Shown piece after piece: positions 33,078-40,779 of a stretch of 64,000 nt of DNA; positions within the stretch are counted from its first letter, which is position 1; every line of letters starts with the position of its first letter. A model generated the notes under the pieces. That model did not search any database and had not been told where the DNA came from. It was given only the letters and a program-made list of their open reading frames with translations. Location: the NCBI GenBank assembly GCA_934541105.1, contig CAKTDA010000001.1:744001-808000 (forward strand). The letters run 5' to 3'. The position numbers were made by a program, and so were the translations under genes. Source of the DNA: an uncultured Luteitalea sp. Lineage in GTDB: Bacteria > Acidobacteriota > Vicinamibacteria > Vicinamibacterales > Vicinamibacteraceae.

Positions 33078-34511
33078 TCATCGCGCCCGGGCCAGGCGGA
33101 TGGACGCCGCCACGCGCTGGAACACGGGCTCGTAGGTGGCCGCTTCCGCCTCGGGAGCAATCGTCACGCAGTAGAACAGCGTGCCGTCCACGAGGAACGT
33201 CGTGTAGAGGCCGATGCGCTCACGCCCACCTGTTGCGGCGCGGTTGACGAGCGGCGTACTGAGCGCGGTGCGTTGCGACAGCCGCACCACGCGCTGCGTG
33301 CCCGCCACCTGCAACTCCGGGTTGCTCTGTGCGACAGCCTGGAGCCATGCCTGCGTCGCCTGCCGCAGGTCGCGGGTGCCGGTCTGCGCGACGCCGAACT
33401 CGACGCCGTGCGTGAACACCGTCTGGCCGTTCACCTGGCCGTAGCCGTTCTGCGGGACCGCCTTGACGGAACTGCGCGACGCAAGGGTCTCCCAGTTTGC
33501 GGGCACCTGCGCCGCGAACACCTGTCCGCCGTTGACCGCCTTGAACCGCGCCGAAGGCGCCGGCACGGGCTGCCCCGGCGTGCCTACCGCCGCCGGCACG
33601 TCGCCGCCGGACTCGGTGGGCGCCTTCGCGAGATCGCCCATCGACTTTGCCGGCGGCAGCGACGCGAACGCGGACCGGACGTCTGCGAACCCGCGATCGT
33701 CGGGTGGAGCGGCAATCTGCAGCGAGGCGGCCTCGCGCGTGATGTAGGCCGTCCGGTTGCCGGGATCGGGATGGCTGCTGAGCCATTGTGGCGGGTTGCC
33801 GCCCGACCGCGACTCGCGGGCAATCGTTTCGAACATCCGCGCGAGCGCGCGCGGGTCGTATCCGGCGCGGGCCATGATCTGCGCGCCGAGGAGATCCGCC
33901 TGCTTCTCGAAGTCGCGGCTGTATCGCAGCAGGATGGTGCCGAGTCCGAACTGGGTGCCTTGCGTGATGGCCGCACCCGCCGCGCCGCCGACGACCGCGC
34001 CGCCGACCGCGCCGGCAATCTGCCCGAGTTGCAGCCACGGGTTCTGGGCCTTCGAGACGTTGGCCGTGCCATGGCGCAGGAGCACGTGCGACAGCTCGTG
34101 GGCCATCACCCCGGCGACCTCGGCTTCCGACGCCGCCGCCTCGAACATGCCGCGGTTGACGAACATCGGACCGCCGGGCAGCGCAAAGGCGTTGATTTCC
34201 TTCAGGTTGACGGGCGTGAACGAGTACTCGAAGACGGTCTGATCGAGGTCGTCCGGCGCAGCGGCGACGAGGCGCTCGCCGATGCCGTCGAGGTATCGGT
34301 CGATGCGCGCATCCTCGATGATCGGGTACTGCTGGCGGACTTCCGCGGCCGCCTCGCGACCGAGCTCGACGTCCTGCTGCGGCGTGTACTTGTTCTTCGG
34401 CGGCTTGATCGCCGTCTGCGCCACCAGCACCGCCGCCGACGTGCACAGGATCAGCAGGGCCGTCGTCGCACGTCGCGCCACACCGTGGGCCGTCATCCGT
34501 CGCTGTCGCAT
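33078..34511 (-). CDS. Secreted M48-family metalloprotease
   Basis: A 477-residue exported zinc protease, BepA/YfgC-like in its first half. Signal peptide at residues ~10-31. Zinc motif H138-E-L-S-H142 in M-A-H-E-L-S-H-V-L-L-R-H-G, third ligand ~E190 in R-D-F-E-K-Q-A-D. The C-terminal ~170 residues form an extra domain (F-A-A-Q-V-P-A-N-W-E) not typical of short M48 proteins. It interrupts the menaquinone genes, 100 nt after mqnC. BepA-type proteases check outer-membrane protein and LptD assembly, which suits the nearby bam and lpx genes. Confidence 0.85.
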   Translation of the reverse strand: MRQRRMTAHGVARRATTALLILCTSAAVLVAQTAIKPPKNKYTPQQDVELGREAAAEVRQQYPIIEDARIDRYLDGIGERLVAAAPDDLDQTVFEYSFTPVNLKEINAFALPGGPMFVNRGMFEAAASEAEVAGVMAHELSHVLLRHGTANVSKAQNPWLQLGQIAGAVGGAVVGGAAGAAITQGTQFGLGTILLRYSRDFEKQADLLGAQIMARAGYDPRALARMFETIARESRSGGNPPQWLSSHPDPGNRTAYITREAASLQIAAPPDDRGFADVRSAFASLPPAKSMGDLAKAPTESGGDVPAAVGTPGQPVPAPSARFKAVNGGQVFAAQVPANWETLASRSSVKAVPQNGYGQVNGQTVFTHGVEFGVAQTGTRDLRQATQAWLQAVAQSNPELQVAGTQRVVRLSQRTALSTPLVNRAATGGRERIGLYTTFLVDGTLFYCVTIAPEAEAATYEPVFQRVAASIRLARAR

Positions 34512-34520
34512 CGCGTGCAC

Positions 34521-34526
34521 AGCGTA
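34521..34526 (-). promoter_or_regulatory. -10-like hexamer TACGCT, start-proximal (M48 protease)
   Basis: TACGCT ends 9 nt before the ATG at 34511 in the 100-nt gap after mqnC, suggesting the protease has its own leaderless promoter. Confidence 0.3.
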
Positions 34527-34585
34527 CACGTTCTGGCCCGCGGTCCGGGCAGTACGGACGCAGGAACAGGCAGCCGCTGCCCGCG

Positions 34586-34611
34586 CGTGGCCCCCGGGCC
34601 CGGGGGCCACG
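34586..34611. terminator. Perfect 26-bp palindrome after mqnC
   Basis: A perfect GC-rich palindrome, two 13-nt arms with no spacer (first arm CGTGGCCCCCGGG), ends one base before the mqnC stop codon. It would form a very stable hairpin in RNA from either strand; no T-run follows on the mqnC strand. Confidence 0.55.
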
Positions 34612-35829
34612 TCAGGCGCGCTGGGCGCGCTGCTCGCGTCCGGCGCGCGTCCGCGCTTCGTAGGCCGCCAGTTCGGCCGGCATGCGTTCGGCGCCGTCCT
34701 TCTTGGCAACGTCGAGGGCCAGGCGCCGGGGGACGGCGCGCTCGAGGAACGCGGGCTGCCCCTCGAGCTCGTAGTGCATGGTGCGCCGCATCGGCGTGAA
34801 CCCTGCGTCCTCGATGTTGCGGACGATCTCGATTTCGTCCATGCAGTAGCTTGCACCGGCGGCACGCACGACGTTCTCCTCGATCATCACGCTGCCCATG
34901 TCGTTGGCACCGAATGCGAGGCTCAACTGGCCCACCTTGCCGCCCTGCGTGACCCACGACGCCTGCAGGTTGTCCACGTTGTCGAGGACGATGCGCGCGA
35001 GGGCGAGGGTGCGGAGGTACTCCACGCCGGTGAGCTCGACGCCGGCAAGCTCGGTGTGATCGGGCTGGTAGCTCCAGGTGATGAAGGCGGTGAACCCGCC
35101 CGTCTCGTCCTGCAGCGACCGGATCCGGAGCATGTGCTCGATGCGCTCCTCCGGCGTCTCCACGCTGCCGTACATCATCGTCGCCGTCGTGCGCAGGCCC
35201 TGCCGATGGACCTCGCGCATCACGCCGATCCATTCGTCAGCAGTCGCTTTCCCGTAGCAGTTCAGCAGCTTGCGGACGCGATCGACGAGGATCTCGGCGC
35301 CCCCGCCCGGCACGCTGTCGAGCCCGGCGGCAATCAGCCGGCCGACGACCTCGGGCACCGGCAGCTTCGACATCCGCGAGATGTGCAGGATCTCCGGCGG
35401 CGACAGCGCGTGCAGGCGGAACGTCGGGTACGTCGCCTTGACGGCACGGAACAGGTCCTCGTACCAGGCGAGCGGCAGGTCCGGGTTGTGTCCGCCCTGG
35501 AGCAGCAGCTGGTTGCCGCCGACGCTGATCGTCTCGTCGATCTTGGCAAAGAGCTCCTCCCGCGAGAGCACGTAGCCGTCGGCACTGCCGACCGTCCGGT
35601 AGAACGCGCAGAAGTTGCAGCGCGCCACGCACACGTTCGTGTAGTTGACGTTGCGGTCGATGATGTAGGTCACCAGCCGCTCGGGGTGACGACGCGCGCG
35701 AATCGCGTCGGCCAGCCGGCCGAGCTGCCAGGTGCTGGCCTCGCGATACAACGTGAGGGCCTCGGCGGCGTCCACACGCTCGCCGCGCGCGACCTTTGCC
35801 GCAATCGTCTCCACGGAAGTCTGAGTCAC
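34612..35829 (-). CDS. mqnC: Cyclic dehypoxanthinyl futalosine synthase
   Basis: A 405-residue radical SAM enzyme that closes the second ring in futalosine-dependent menaquinone synthesis. The cluster motif C67-x3-C71-x2-C74 is intact in N-Y-T-N-V-C-V-A-R-C-N-F-C-A-F. L-L-L-Q-G-G-H-N-P-D, S-V-P-G-G-G-A-E and L-A-F-G-A-N-D-M-G-S are MqnC-typical. The GTG start overlaps the mqnA stop (GTGA). It ends in a short Arg-rich tail. Confidence 0.95.
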   Translation of the reverse strand: MTQTSVETIAAKVARGERVDAAEALTLYREASTWQLGRLADAIRARRHPERLVTYIIDRNVNYTNVCVARCNFCAFYRTVGSADGYVLSREELFAKIDETISVGGNQLLLQGGHNPDLPLAWYEDLFRAVKATYPTFRLHALSPPEILHISRMSKLPVPEVVGRLIAAGLDSVPGGGAEILVDRVRKLLNCYGKATADEWIGVMREVHRQGLRTTATMMYGSVETPEERIEHMLRIRSLQDETGGFTAFITWSYQPDHTELAGVELTGVEYLRTLALARIVLDNVDNLQASWVTQGGKVGQLSLAFGANDMGSVMIEENVVRAAGASYCMDEIEIVRNIEDAGFTPMRRTMHYELEGQPAFLERAVPRRLALDVAKKDGAERMPAELAAYEARTRAGREQRAQRA

Positions 35830-36662
35830 GGTCGTCTCGTCGGTTCGTCGCCCGCCGGCTGGGGCACGAGGTCCTCGATCACCTGCAGCACGTCGGGGCG
35901 ATGGGGCGCAAGCCCGTCCTCCATCGCCAGCGTCAGGTAGCGCGCCAGCCCGCGCACGGCCTCGTCGTCCAGATCGTACCGGATGTTCCGGCGGAGGTAC
36001 TGCGCCAGGCGCACGGCCTCCTCGCGGTCACCGGCGGCTTCGGCCGCGGCAATTACCGGAATCGCCACGTCGCCCGCGCGCCGCGCGGCGTGGAGCCGGG
36101 CCACACCTCCCGGGCCGAGCGCGCCCGGCCGGGCCGCCCACACCGCGAACACGAACGGCAGCCCGGTGAAGGCCTTCCAGGCCTCGCCGAGGTCGATCTT
36201 CACGGCGCCGAGCGCGTCGGCCGACGCCCGCAGGGCGGGATCGCCGATGAGGAGCGCGGCATCGGCTGCGTCGAGCATCGCTCCGAGGTCGGGCGCCGCG
36301 TCCACGAACTCCGGCTCGATCCGGAAGTGATGGCGGCACAGCACGCGCACGAGGCCCACGGAACTGCGCGAGCTGACGTCGAGCGCAATGCGGCGCACGT
36401 CGCCGATGGGGCGGCGCGTGAAGAGCGCCACGGAGTTCACCGGCCCGTCGCAGGCAATCGCAAGCCCGGGCACGACCTCGTAGGCGACGGGCCCTCGCAG
36501 CAGCTCGATCACGGGCACCAGGCCCACGTCGATCGCGCCCGCGTGCAACAGCTGCGCGCACACGGCCGGCACGTCGTACCGCAGGACGATCCCCGGATCG
36601 CGATCGAGCCCCTCGTACAGGGGCCGCGCGTTGAGGAAGCCGACCGCGCCGATCCGCGTCAT
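35826..36662 (-). CDS. mqnA: Chorismate dehydratase
   Basis: A 278-residue periplasmic-binding-protein-fold enzyme converting chorismate to 3-[(1-carboxyvinyl)oxy]benzoate, the first futalosine-pathway step. It begins I-G-A-V-G-F-L-N-A-R-P-L and has D-V-S-S-R-S-S-V, L-L-I-G-D-P-A-L and G-L-P-F-V-F-A-V-W, all MqnA hallmarks. It overlaps the MqnE-like gene and mqnC by 4 nt each, so the three are translated together. Confidence 0.94.
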   Translation of the reverse strand: MTRIGAVGFLNARPLYEGLDRDPGIVLRYDVPAVCAQLLHAGAIDVGLVPVIELLRGPVAYEVVPGLAIACDGPVNSVALFTRRPIGDVRRIALDVSSRSSVGLVRVLCRHHFRIEPEFVDAAPDLGAMLDAADAALLIGDPALRASADALGAVKIDLGEAWKAFTGLPFVFAVWAARPGALGPGGVARLHAARRAGDVAIPVIAAAEAAGDREEAVRLAQYLRRNIRYDLDDEAVRGLARYLTLAMEDGLAPHRPDVLQVIEDLVPQPAGDEPTRRP

Positions 36663-37579
36663 GCCCCTTCCCGGAGCTCCCACGCGCCGTCGCGTTCGAC
36701 GGGGTCGAGGGACGCCGCCACGAGATTGCGACGCACCTCCTCGACGATGGCGCGCCGCGGTCCGTGCGGCATCTCGTCGAGCGCGGGCACCGCATCCACG
36801 TCGTCGCCACCGAAGAGCAGGCACGCCTGCGACAGCTTGGCGCCCATGCGGGCCCACTGTGCCGAGATGTGCAGGACGTTGTCGAGCACGATGCGGCCGA
36901 TCGCAACGTGGCGCATGTCGTCGTAGCCCGTCGTCGGCTGCTCCGGGCTGGTCTCGACCGGCAACGGCGAACAGGCGCGGACCACACCGCTTGCCGCCTG
37001 CCACGACCGCAGCGCATCGAGCTGCGCGACGAGGGCGTCGCCGGTGACCGGTGCCCCGAACGTCACGACCTGCACGGGCAGGTCAGCGGCCGCCAGCGCC
37101 TCGAGGTCGGCACCCGACAGGCGGTCGAGGCGAGCCGTCGCCACCGCGTGCAGGCCAGCCGCGCGCAGCGCCGCGGCCACGTCGGCGAGCGGGCCGATCG
37201 CCGCGAGCTCGTGGACGGCCCAGCCCGACACCGGCACGCCGAACCGCGTCGAGGCGGCCGTCGCGATCCGGCAGGCCGCGTCGAGCGACGCGGGCGCTCC
37301 TTCGAGGCGAACCTCGCCCATCGCGAACGTGCCGCCCTCGCCCACGGCCGGCGCGTCGATGACGACGTCGGCGCTGGCAGCGTCCACGCGGGCCGCGTCC
37401 ACGACGTGCACGCGCACGAAGGTCCCGCGGGTGCCATGGAGGCGCGCCCGCACGTCGGCCGCGAGCATGCCGAGGCCGATCAGGTCACGGCTGTGCACGA
37501 CTCCGCGCTGCTGATCCGGCGAGAGCGCGGCACCCGCCGCAAGCGTTGCCCCGAGCTGTTCGTAGTCCACGGTCGTCAT
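36659..37579 (-). CDS. MqnE-like protein lacking the radical SAM cysteine motif
   Basis: A 306-residue protein related to aminofutalosine synthase MqnE and to MqnC. The second half aligns by eye with the family: T-T-G-Y-D-D-M-R-H-V-A-I-G-R-I-V-L-D-N-V and G-A-K-L-S-Q-A-C-L-L-F-G-G-D-D-V-D. The N-terminus keeps the helix L-I-G-L-G-M-L-A-A-D-V-R-A-R-L-H-G. Where the C-x3-C-x2-C cluster should follow (residues ~55-75) there is only V-R-V-H-V-V-D-A-A-R-V-D-A-A-S. The only cysteines are C103, C203 and C253, none in a cluster motif. The reading frame is continuous, so this is not an obvious frameshift. It is coupled to mqnA by a 4-nt overlap. It could be a regulatory or scaffold pseudoenzyme, or a repurposed barrel; it should not make aminofutalosine by the known mechanism. 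Confidence 0.75.
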   Translation of the reverse strand: MTTVDYEQLGATLAAGAALSPDQQRGVVHSRDLIGLGMLAADVRARLHGTRGTFVRVHVVDAARVDAASADVVIDAPAVGEGGTFAMGEVRLEGAPASLDAACRIATAASTRFGVPVSGWAVHELAAIGPLADVAAALRAAGLHAVATARLDRLSGADLEALAAADLPVQVVTFGAPVTGDALVAQLDALRSWQAASGVVRACSPLPVETSPEQPTTGYDDMRHVAIGRIVLDNVLHISAQWARMGAKLSQACLLFGGDDVDAVPALDEMPHGPRRAIVEEVRRNLVAASLDPVERDGAWELREGA

Positions 37580-37583
37580 CCGT

Positions 37584-38522
37584 TCATTCCTGCGTCATCG
37601 CATCGTTGATGCGCTGAGCGAGCGCCAGCGCACGGCGCCCCTGGGCGCCGTCCACGCGAGCCGCGCGTCCCTCCCGAATCGCCGCGACGAAGTCCTCGAG
37701 TTCGCGGCGGAGCGGCTCGGCGTCCGGCACCGGCACGGGCCCGCCTTCGATCGCGGGCCGCGCGCCGTCCACCTTGCGCAACCGCCAGACTTCGAGCTCC
37801 CGGCTTGCGTAGTCCACCGACACATACGTCGCGGGCTCGATGAAGCGGACCTTGCGCACCCGCTCGCGGCTGATGCGGCTCGCCGTGACGTTGGCGATGC
37901 AGCCTCCCGCGAACTTCAGCCGCGCATTGGCGATGTCCACGCGGTCGGTCAGCACCGGCACGCCCACGGCCTCCACGCCCACGACGTCTTCGTCCACCAC
38001 CGACAGCAGCACGTCGAGGTCGTGAATCATCAGGTCGAAGACCACGTCGATGTCGAGGCTGCGATCGGGGAACGTCCCGAGCCGGTGGACCTCGATGAAC
38101 CGCGGCCGGCTCACGAAGCTCCGGGCGGCATCCACGGCGGGATTGAAGCGCTCGGTGTGGCCGACCGCCAGCACCAGCCCGCGCGACCCGGCGCGGGCGA
38201 TGAGGTCGTCGGCCTGCTCGAGCGTCGTCGTCATCGGCTTCTCGACGAGCACGTGGATGCCCGCGTCGAGCAGCATCGCCGCCAGCGCGTGGTGGGCTTC
38301 GGTCGGCGCCGCAATCGTCACCGCATCGACCGCGCCGACGAGCGCCGACGCGTCGGTCATGTGCGCGGCCGCGCCGTGCTGCGCGGCCATCTCGGCGGCC
38401 CGGGCCTCGTTGACGTCCACGACGGCCGACAACGTGACGCCCGGCGTGTCACCGAGCACACGGGCATGGTGGCGCCCGAGCGCGCCGACGCCAATCACCC
38501 CCACCCGCAACGCCTCAGCCAT
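37584..38522 (-). CDS. Gfo/Idh/MocA-family oxidoreductase
   Basis: A 312-residue NAD(P)-dependent sugar oxidoreductase. N-terminal Rossmann motif V-G-V-I-G-V-G-A-L-G-R-H-H-A-R, catalytic E-K-P in V-L-V-E-K-P-M-T-T, and D-L-M-I-H-D-L-D-V-L-L in the substrate domain. It overlaps lpxI by 8 nt, and oxidoreductases of this kind often sit in lpx clusters. One such enzyme (GnnA) helps make a 3-amino lipid A sugar, but no GnnB aminotransferase is seen, so the substrate is open. It is 4 nt upstream of the MqnE-like gene and appears to join the lpx and mqn genes into one transcript. Confidence 0.85.
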   Translation of the reverse strand: MAEALRVGVIGVGALGRHHARVLGDTPGVTLSAVVDVNEARAAEMAAQHGAAAHMTDASALVGAVDAVTIAAPTEAHHALAAMLLDAGIHVLVEKPMTTTLEQADDLIARAGSRGLVLAVGHTERFNPAVDAARSFVSRPRFIEVHRLGTFPDRSLDIDVVFDLMIHDLDVLLSVVDEDVVGVEAVGVPVLTDRVDIANARLKFAGGCIANVTASRISRERVRKVRFIEPATYVSVDYASRELEVWRLRKVDGARPAIEGGPVPVPDAEPLRRELEDFVAAIREGRAARVDGAQGRRALALAQRINDAMTQE

Positions 38523-39351
38523 GTGCCTGTGCTTCCCGGGGACGCCCCACGACGGTGATGCCGGCAGCCGCGGCCGCTTCGGCCATCGCGTCGCCGTCCA
38601 CGACCAGCGTGCGCCCGGCGTCGATCGACATCAACCGGATGCCGGCTTCACGCAGCACCGCGATCGTCGGCACGCCCACAACGGGCACGTCGAACCGCAT
38701 GTCCTGCTGCGGCTTTGCGACCTTGACGACCGTCGCACCCGGTCCGGCGAGCCGCCCGGCACGCAGGATCGCCTGGTCGGTCCCTTCCATCGCTTCGACC
38801 GCCACCACCGCCTGCTCCTTCACGACGATGGTCTGGCCGATGTCGAGGCCGGCAATCGCGTCGGCCATGCGATAGCCGAACGCGAGATCGGCGCGGCCCG
38901 TGTCGTCGAGCGGCGGCCCGGCGATGTGCCCGGCGCGTGCGAGCAAAGGCTGGATGAACGTCGTCGAGTCCAGCAGCTCGATGCCCTTGCCGCGCATCAC
39001 GTCGGCGATGGCCGAGATCAGGGCGTCGGTGGACTTCGCGCGCAGCCGCATCAGCACCTGCATCAGCGTCCAGTCGGGCGTGATGTTGGCAAACAGCTTC
39101 GCGTGCTTGACCTGCCCGGCCATGACCGCGGTGCGGCAGCCGGCCTCCTGCAGCACCTGGATGCACTTGCCGAGCTGCCCGAGCGAAATCGTGTGGATTG
39201 CCGCGCCGACCTCGGCCGCGCGCTGCGCGAGATCGGGCTCCACCTCCTCCTTCACCGCGACCACCGTGACGTCGTGGCCGAGGGCCCGCGCCGCGTCGAG
39301 CACGAGAAGGGGGAACTTGCCGTTGCCGGCGATGAGACCAATGGAAGCCAT
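38515..39351 (-). CDS. lpxI: UDP-2,3-diacylglucosamine pyrophosphatase LpxI
   Basis: A 278-residue DUF1009-family enzyme replacing LpxH in lipid A synthesis (UDP-2,3-diacylglucosamine to lipid X). It has the N-terminal G-L-I-A-G-N-G-K-F-P-L-L, and the family blocks V-G-Q-T-I-V-V-K-E-Q-A-V-V-A-V-E-A-M-E-G-T-D, P-x-Q-D-M-R-F-D-V-P and V-G-V-P-T-I as this kind shows. The ATG at 39351 is used; a TTG two codons upstream is possible. A four-unit GCCTACA array lies upstream, between it and the fabZ-lpxA gene. Confidence 0.9.
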   Translation of the reverse strand: MASIGLIAGNGKFPLLVLDAARALGHDVTVVAVKEEVEPDLAQRAAEVGAAIHTISLGQLGKCIQVLQEAGCRTAVMAGQVKHAKLFANITPDWTLMQVLMRLRAKSTDALISAIADVMRGKGIELLDSTTFIQPLLARAGHIAGPPLDDTGRADLAFGYRMADAIAGLDIGQTIVVKEQAVVAVEAMEGTDQAILRAGRLAGPGATVVKVAKPQQDMRFDVPVVGVPTIAVLREAGIRLMSIDAGRTLVVDGDAMAEAAAAAGITVVGRPREAQAHG

Positions 39352-39379
39352 GAACAACGAAAGGCAGCTGAAGCTACGG

Positions 39380-39407
39380 GCCTGCAGCCTACAGCCTACA
39401 GCCTACA
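39380..39407 (+). repeat. GCCTACA heptamer array, fabZ-lpxA/lpxI gap
   Basis: Four head-to-tail units (GCCTGCA then three GCCTACA), 28 nt, one orientation only. A short CAGGGACCCTG inverted repeat follows at its edge. It lies between the stop of fabZ-lpxA and the start of lpxI. Confidence 0.9.
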
Positions 39408-39448
39408 GGGACCCTGCAGACGGCGGGAGGCGTCCAGGCCCGGATCCC

Positions 39449-40705
39449 TCATTCGTCGGGCGGGACGTCCTCGAGCCGGCGCGACGCGCGGCGCAGGATG
39501 ACTCCCCGCTTCGAGTTGCGGATGAAGTCGATCAGGTACTGCACCTGCGCGCACTGCAACTCGGGATCGTTCTCGATCTGCGCGAGCGCGCGTGTGGTGT
39601 TCATCTTCGAGACCAGCAGGTACCGATACGCGTGCCGCAGGCGCGTGATCACGTCGTCGGAGAACCCGCGCCGCATGAGGCCGACCGTGTTCAGCCCGTA
39701 GTTGCGCGCGCGGTTGCCGACCGTCTTTGCAAACGGCAGGGCGTCCTTCGTGACCACCGAGTACCCGCCGATGAACGCGTGGCTGCCGATCCGGCAGAAC
39801 TGGTGCACGCCCGAGAACGCGCTGATCGTCGCGTGGTCCTCGACCGTCACATGGCCGCCGAGCGTCGCGCCGTTGCCGAAGATCGTGTGGTTGCCGACGA
39901 CGCAGTCGTGCGCGACGTGCGAATACGCCATGAACAGGTTGCGATCGCCGATGCGCGTCACGCCGCCGCCGCCCGCCGTGCCGCGATGGATCGTCACGAA
40001 CTCGCGGAACACGTTGTGGCGGCCGATCTCGAGCCGGCTCGGTTCGCCACGGAACTTCATGTCCTGCGGGATGAGCCCGATCGAGGCATACGGGAACACC
40101 TCGGTGCCCTCCCCAATCGTCGTGTCGCCGTCGATGATCGCGCCGGCGCCGATGCGGCAGCGCGGCCCGATGCGGACGTGCGGCCCGATGACCGCATTGG
40201 GGGCGACGACCGTGCCGGCGCCGATCTCGGCACCCTGCTCCACGACGGCCGTCGGGTGGACGATCGCCGGCTCGGGCTCGATCGCCATCACGAGCGTGCC
40301 CTCGGCCACCACCTGGTCCTGCACGTAGGCCACGCCGCGCACCCGCGCCATCGTCGAGCGCCGGCGCTCGATGGAGAGCTCGAGGCGCACGATGTCGCCG
40401 GGGCCGACCGGCTTGCGGAACTTCGCGCCGTCCACGCCCCGCAGCAGCGCGCGATGAGGCTGGATCGTGCCGTCGGGCGCCTGCAGCAGCAGCACGCTTG
40501 CCGCCTGGGCCATCGACTCGATCATGAGCACGCCCGGCATGAGCGGCGCCCCCGGGAAGTGGCCCGGGAAGAAGTCCTCGTTGACCGTGACGTTCTTGAT
40601 CGCGACGAGGCGCTCGCCGGCGCTCAGATCGGTCACGTCGTCGACCATCTGCTGCGGATAGCGCGAGCAGAGGCGATCGACTACTGGCTGGAGATTGATG
40701 GGCAC
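39449..40705 (-). CDS. FabZ-LpxA fusion: 3-hydroxyacyl-ACP dehydratase / UDP-GlcNAc acyltransferase
   Basis: One continuous 418-residue frame holds two enzymes. Residues ~1-140 are FabZ, the dehydratase of fatty-acid elongation, with catalytic H49 in F-F-P-G-H-F-P-G and E63 in M-I-E-S-M-A-Q-A-A. Residues ~150-418 are LpxA, which puts the 3-hydroxyacyl chain on UDP-GlcNAc. It shows left-handed helix hexapeptides (I-G-A-G-T-V-V-A-P-N-A-V-I-G), H266 in S-H-V-A-H-D-C as the catalytic base, and the helical C-terminal domain. The linker is only about 10 residues (A-I-E-P-E-P-A-I-V). An internal ATG at 40288 (M140) could still give free LpxA. The two activities compete for 3-hydroxyacyl-ACP, so fusion could channel or balance it. 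GTG start. fabZ and lpxA are neighbours in many genomes, so loss of a stop codon explains the origin. Confidence 0.88.
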   Translation of the reverse strand: MPINLQPVVDRLCSRYPQQMVDDVTDLSAGERLVAIKNVTVNEDFFPGHFPGAPLMPGVLMIESMAQAASVLLLQAPDGTIQPHRALLRGVDGAKFRKPVGPGDIVRLELSIERRRSTMARVRGVAYVQDQVVAEGTLVMAIEPEPAIVHPTAVVEQGAEIGAGTVVAPNAVIGPHVRIGPRCRIGAGAIIDGDTTIGEGTEVFPYASIGLIPQDMKFRGEPSRLEIGRHNVFREFVTIHRGTAGGGGVTRIGDRNLFMAYSHVAHDCVVGNHTIFGNGATLGGHVTVEDHATISAFSGVHQFCRIGSHAFIGGYSVVTKDALPFAKTVGNRARNYGLNTVGLMRRGFSDDVITRLRHAYRYLLVSKMNTTRALAQIENDPELQCAQVQYLIDFIRNSKRGVILRRASRRLEDVPPDE

Positions 40706-40779
40706 GTATCGCTCGTCGGCTGCCGGGATGACGACAGCACGGGTCCGGATCGACGCCCGGACCCGACTGCCTTGGCGGG

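Noticed and set aside
33044..33081. Short reading frame of ~14 codons between the M48 protease and the MqnX-like gene
   Set aside because: It begins at an ATG overlapping the protease stop and ends at the TGA overlapping the MqnX GTG, which could couple translation, but nothing shows that a peptide is made.
36659..37579. Frameshift explaining the missing cysteines of the MqnE-like protein
   Set aside because: Family-like sequence is continuous in one frame on both sides of the expected cluster, and the other two frames over 37340-37480 contain no C-x3-C-x2-C.
37584..38522. GnnA (UDP-GlcNAc 3-dehydrogenase of amide-linked lipid A)
   Set aside because: The neighbourhood (lpxI, lpxA) fits, but the partner aminotransferase GnnB is not in the window and the family is broad, so only the family name is given.
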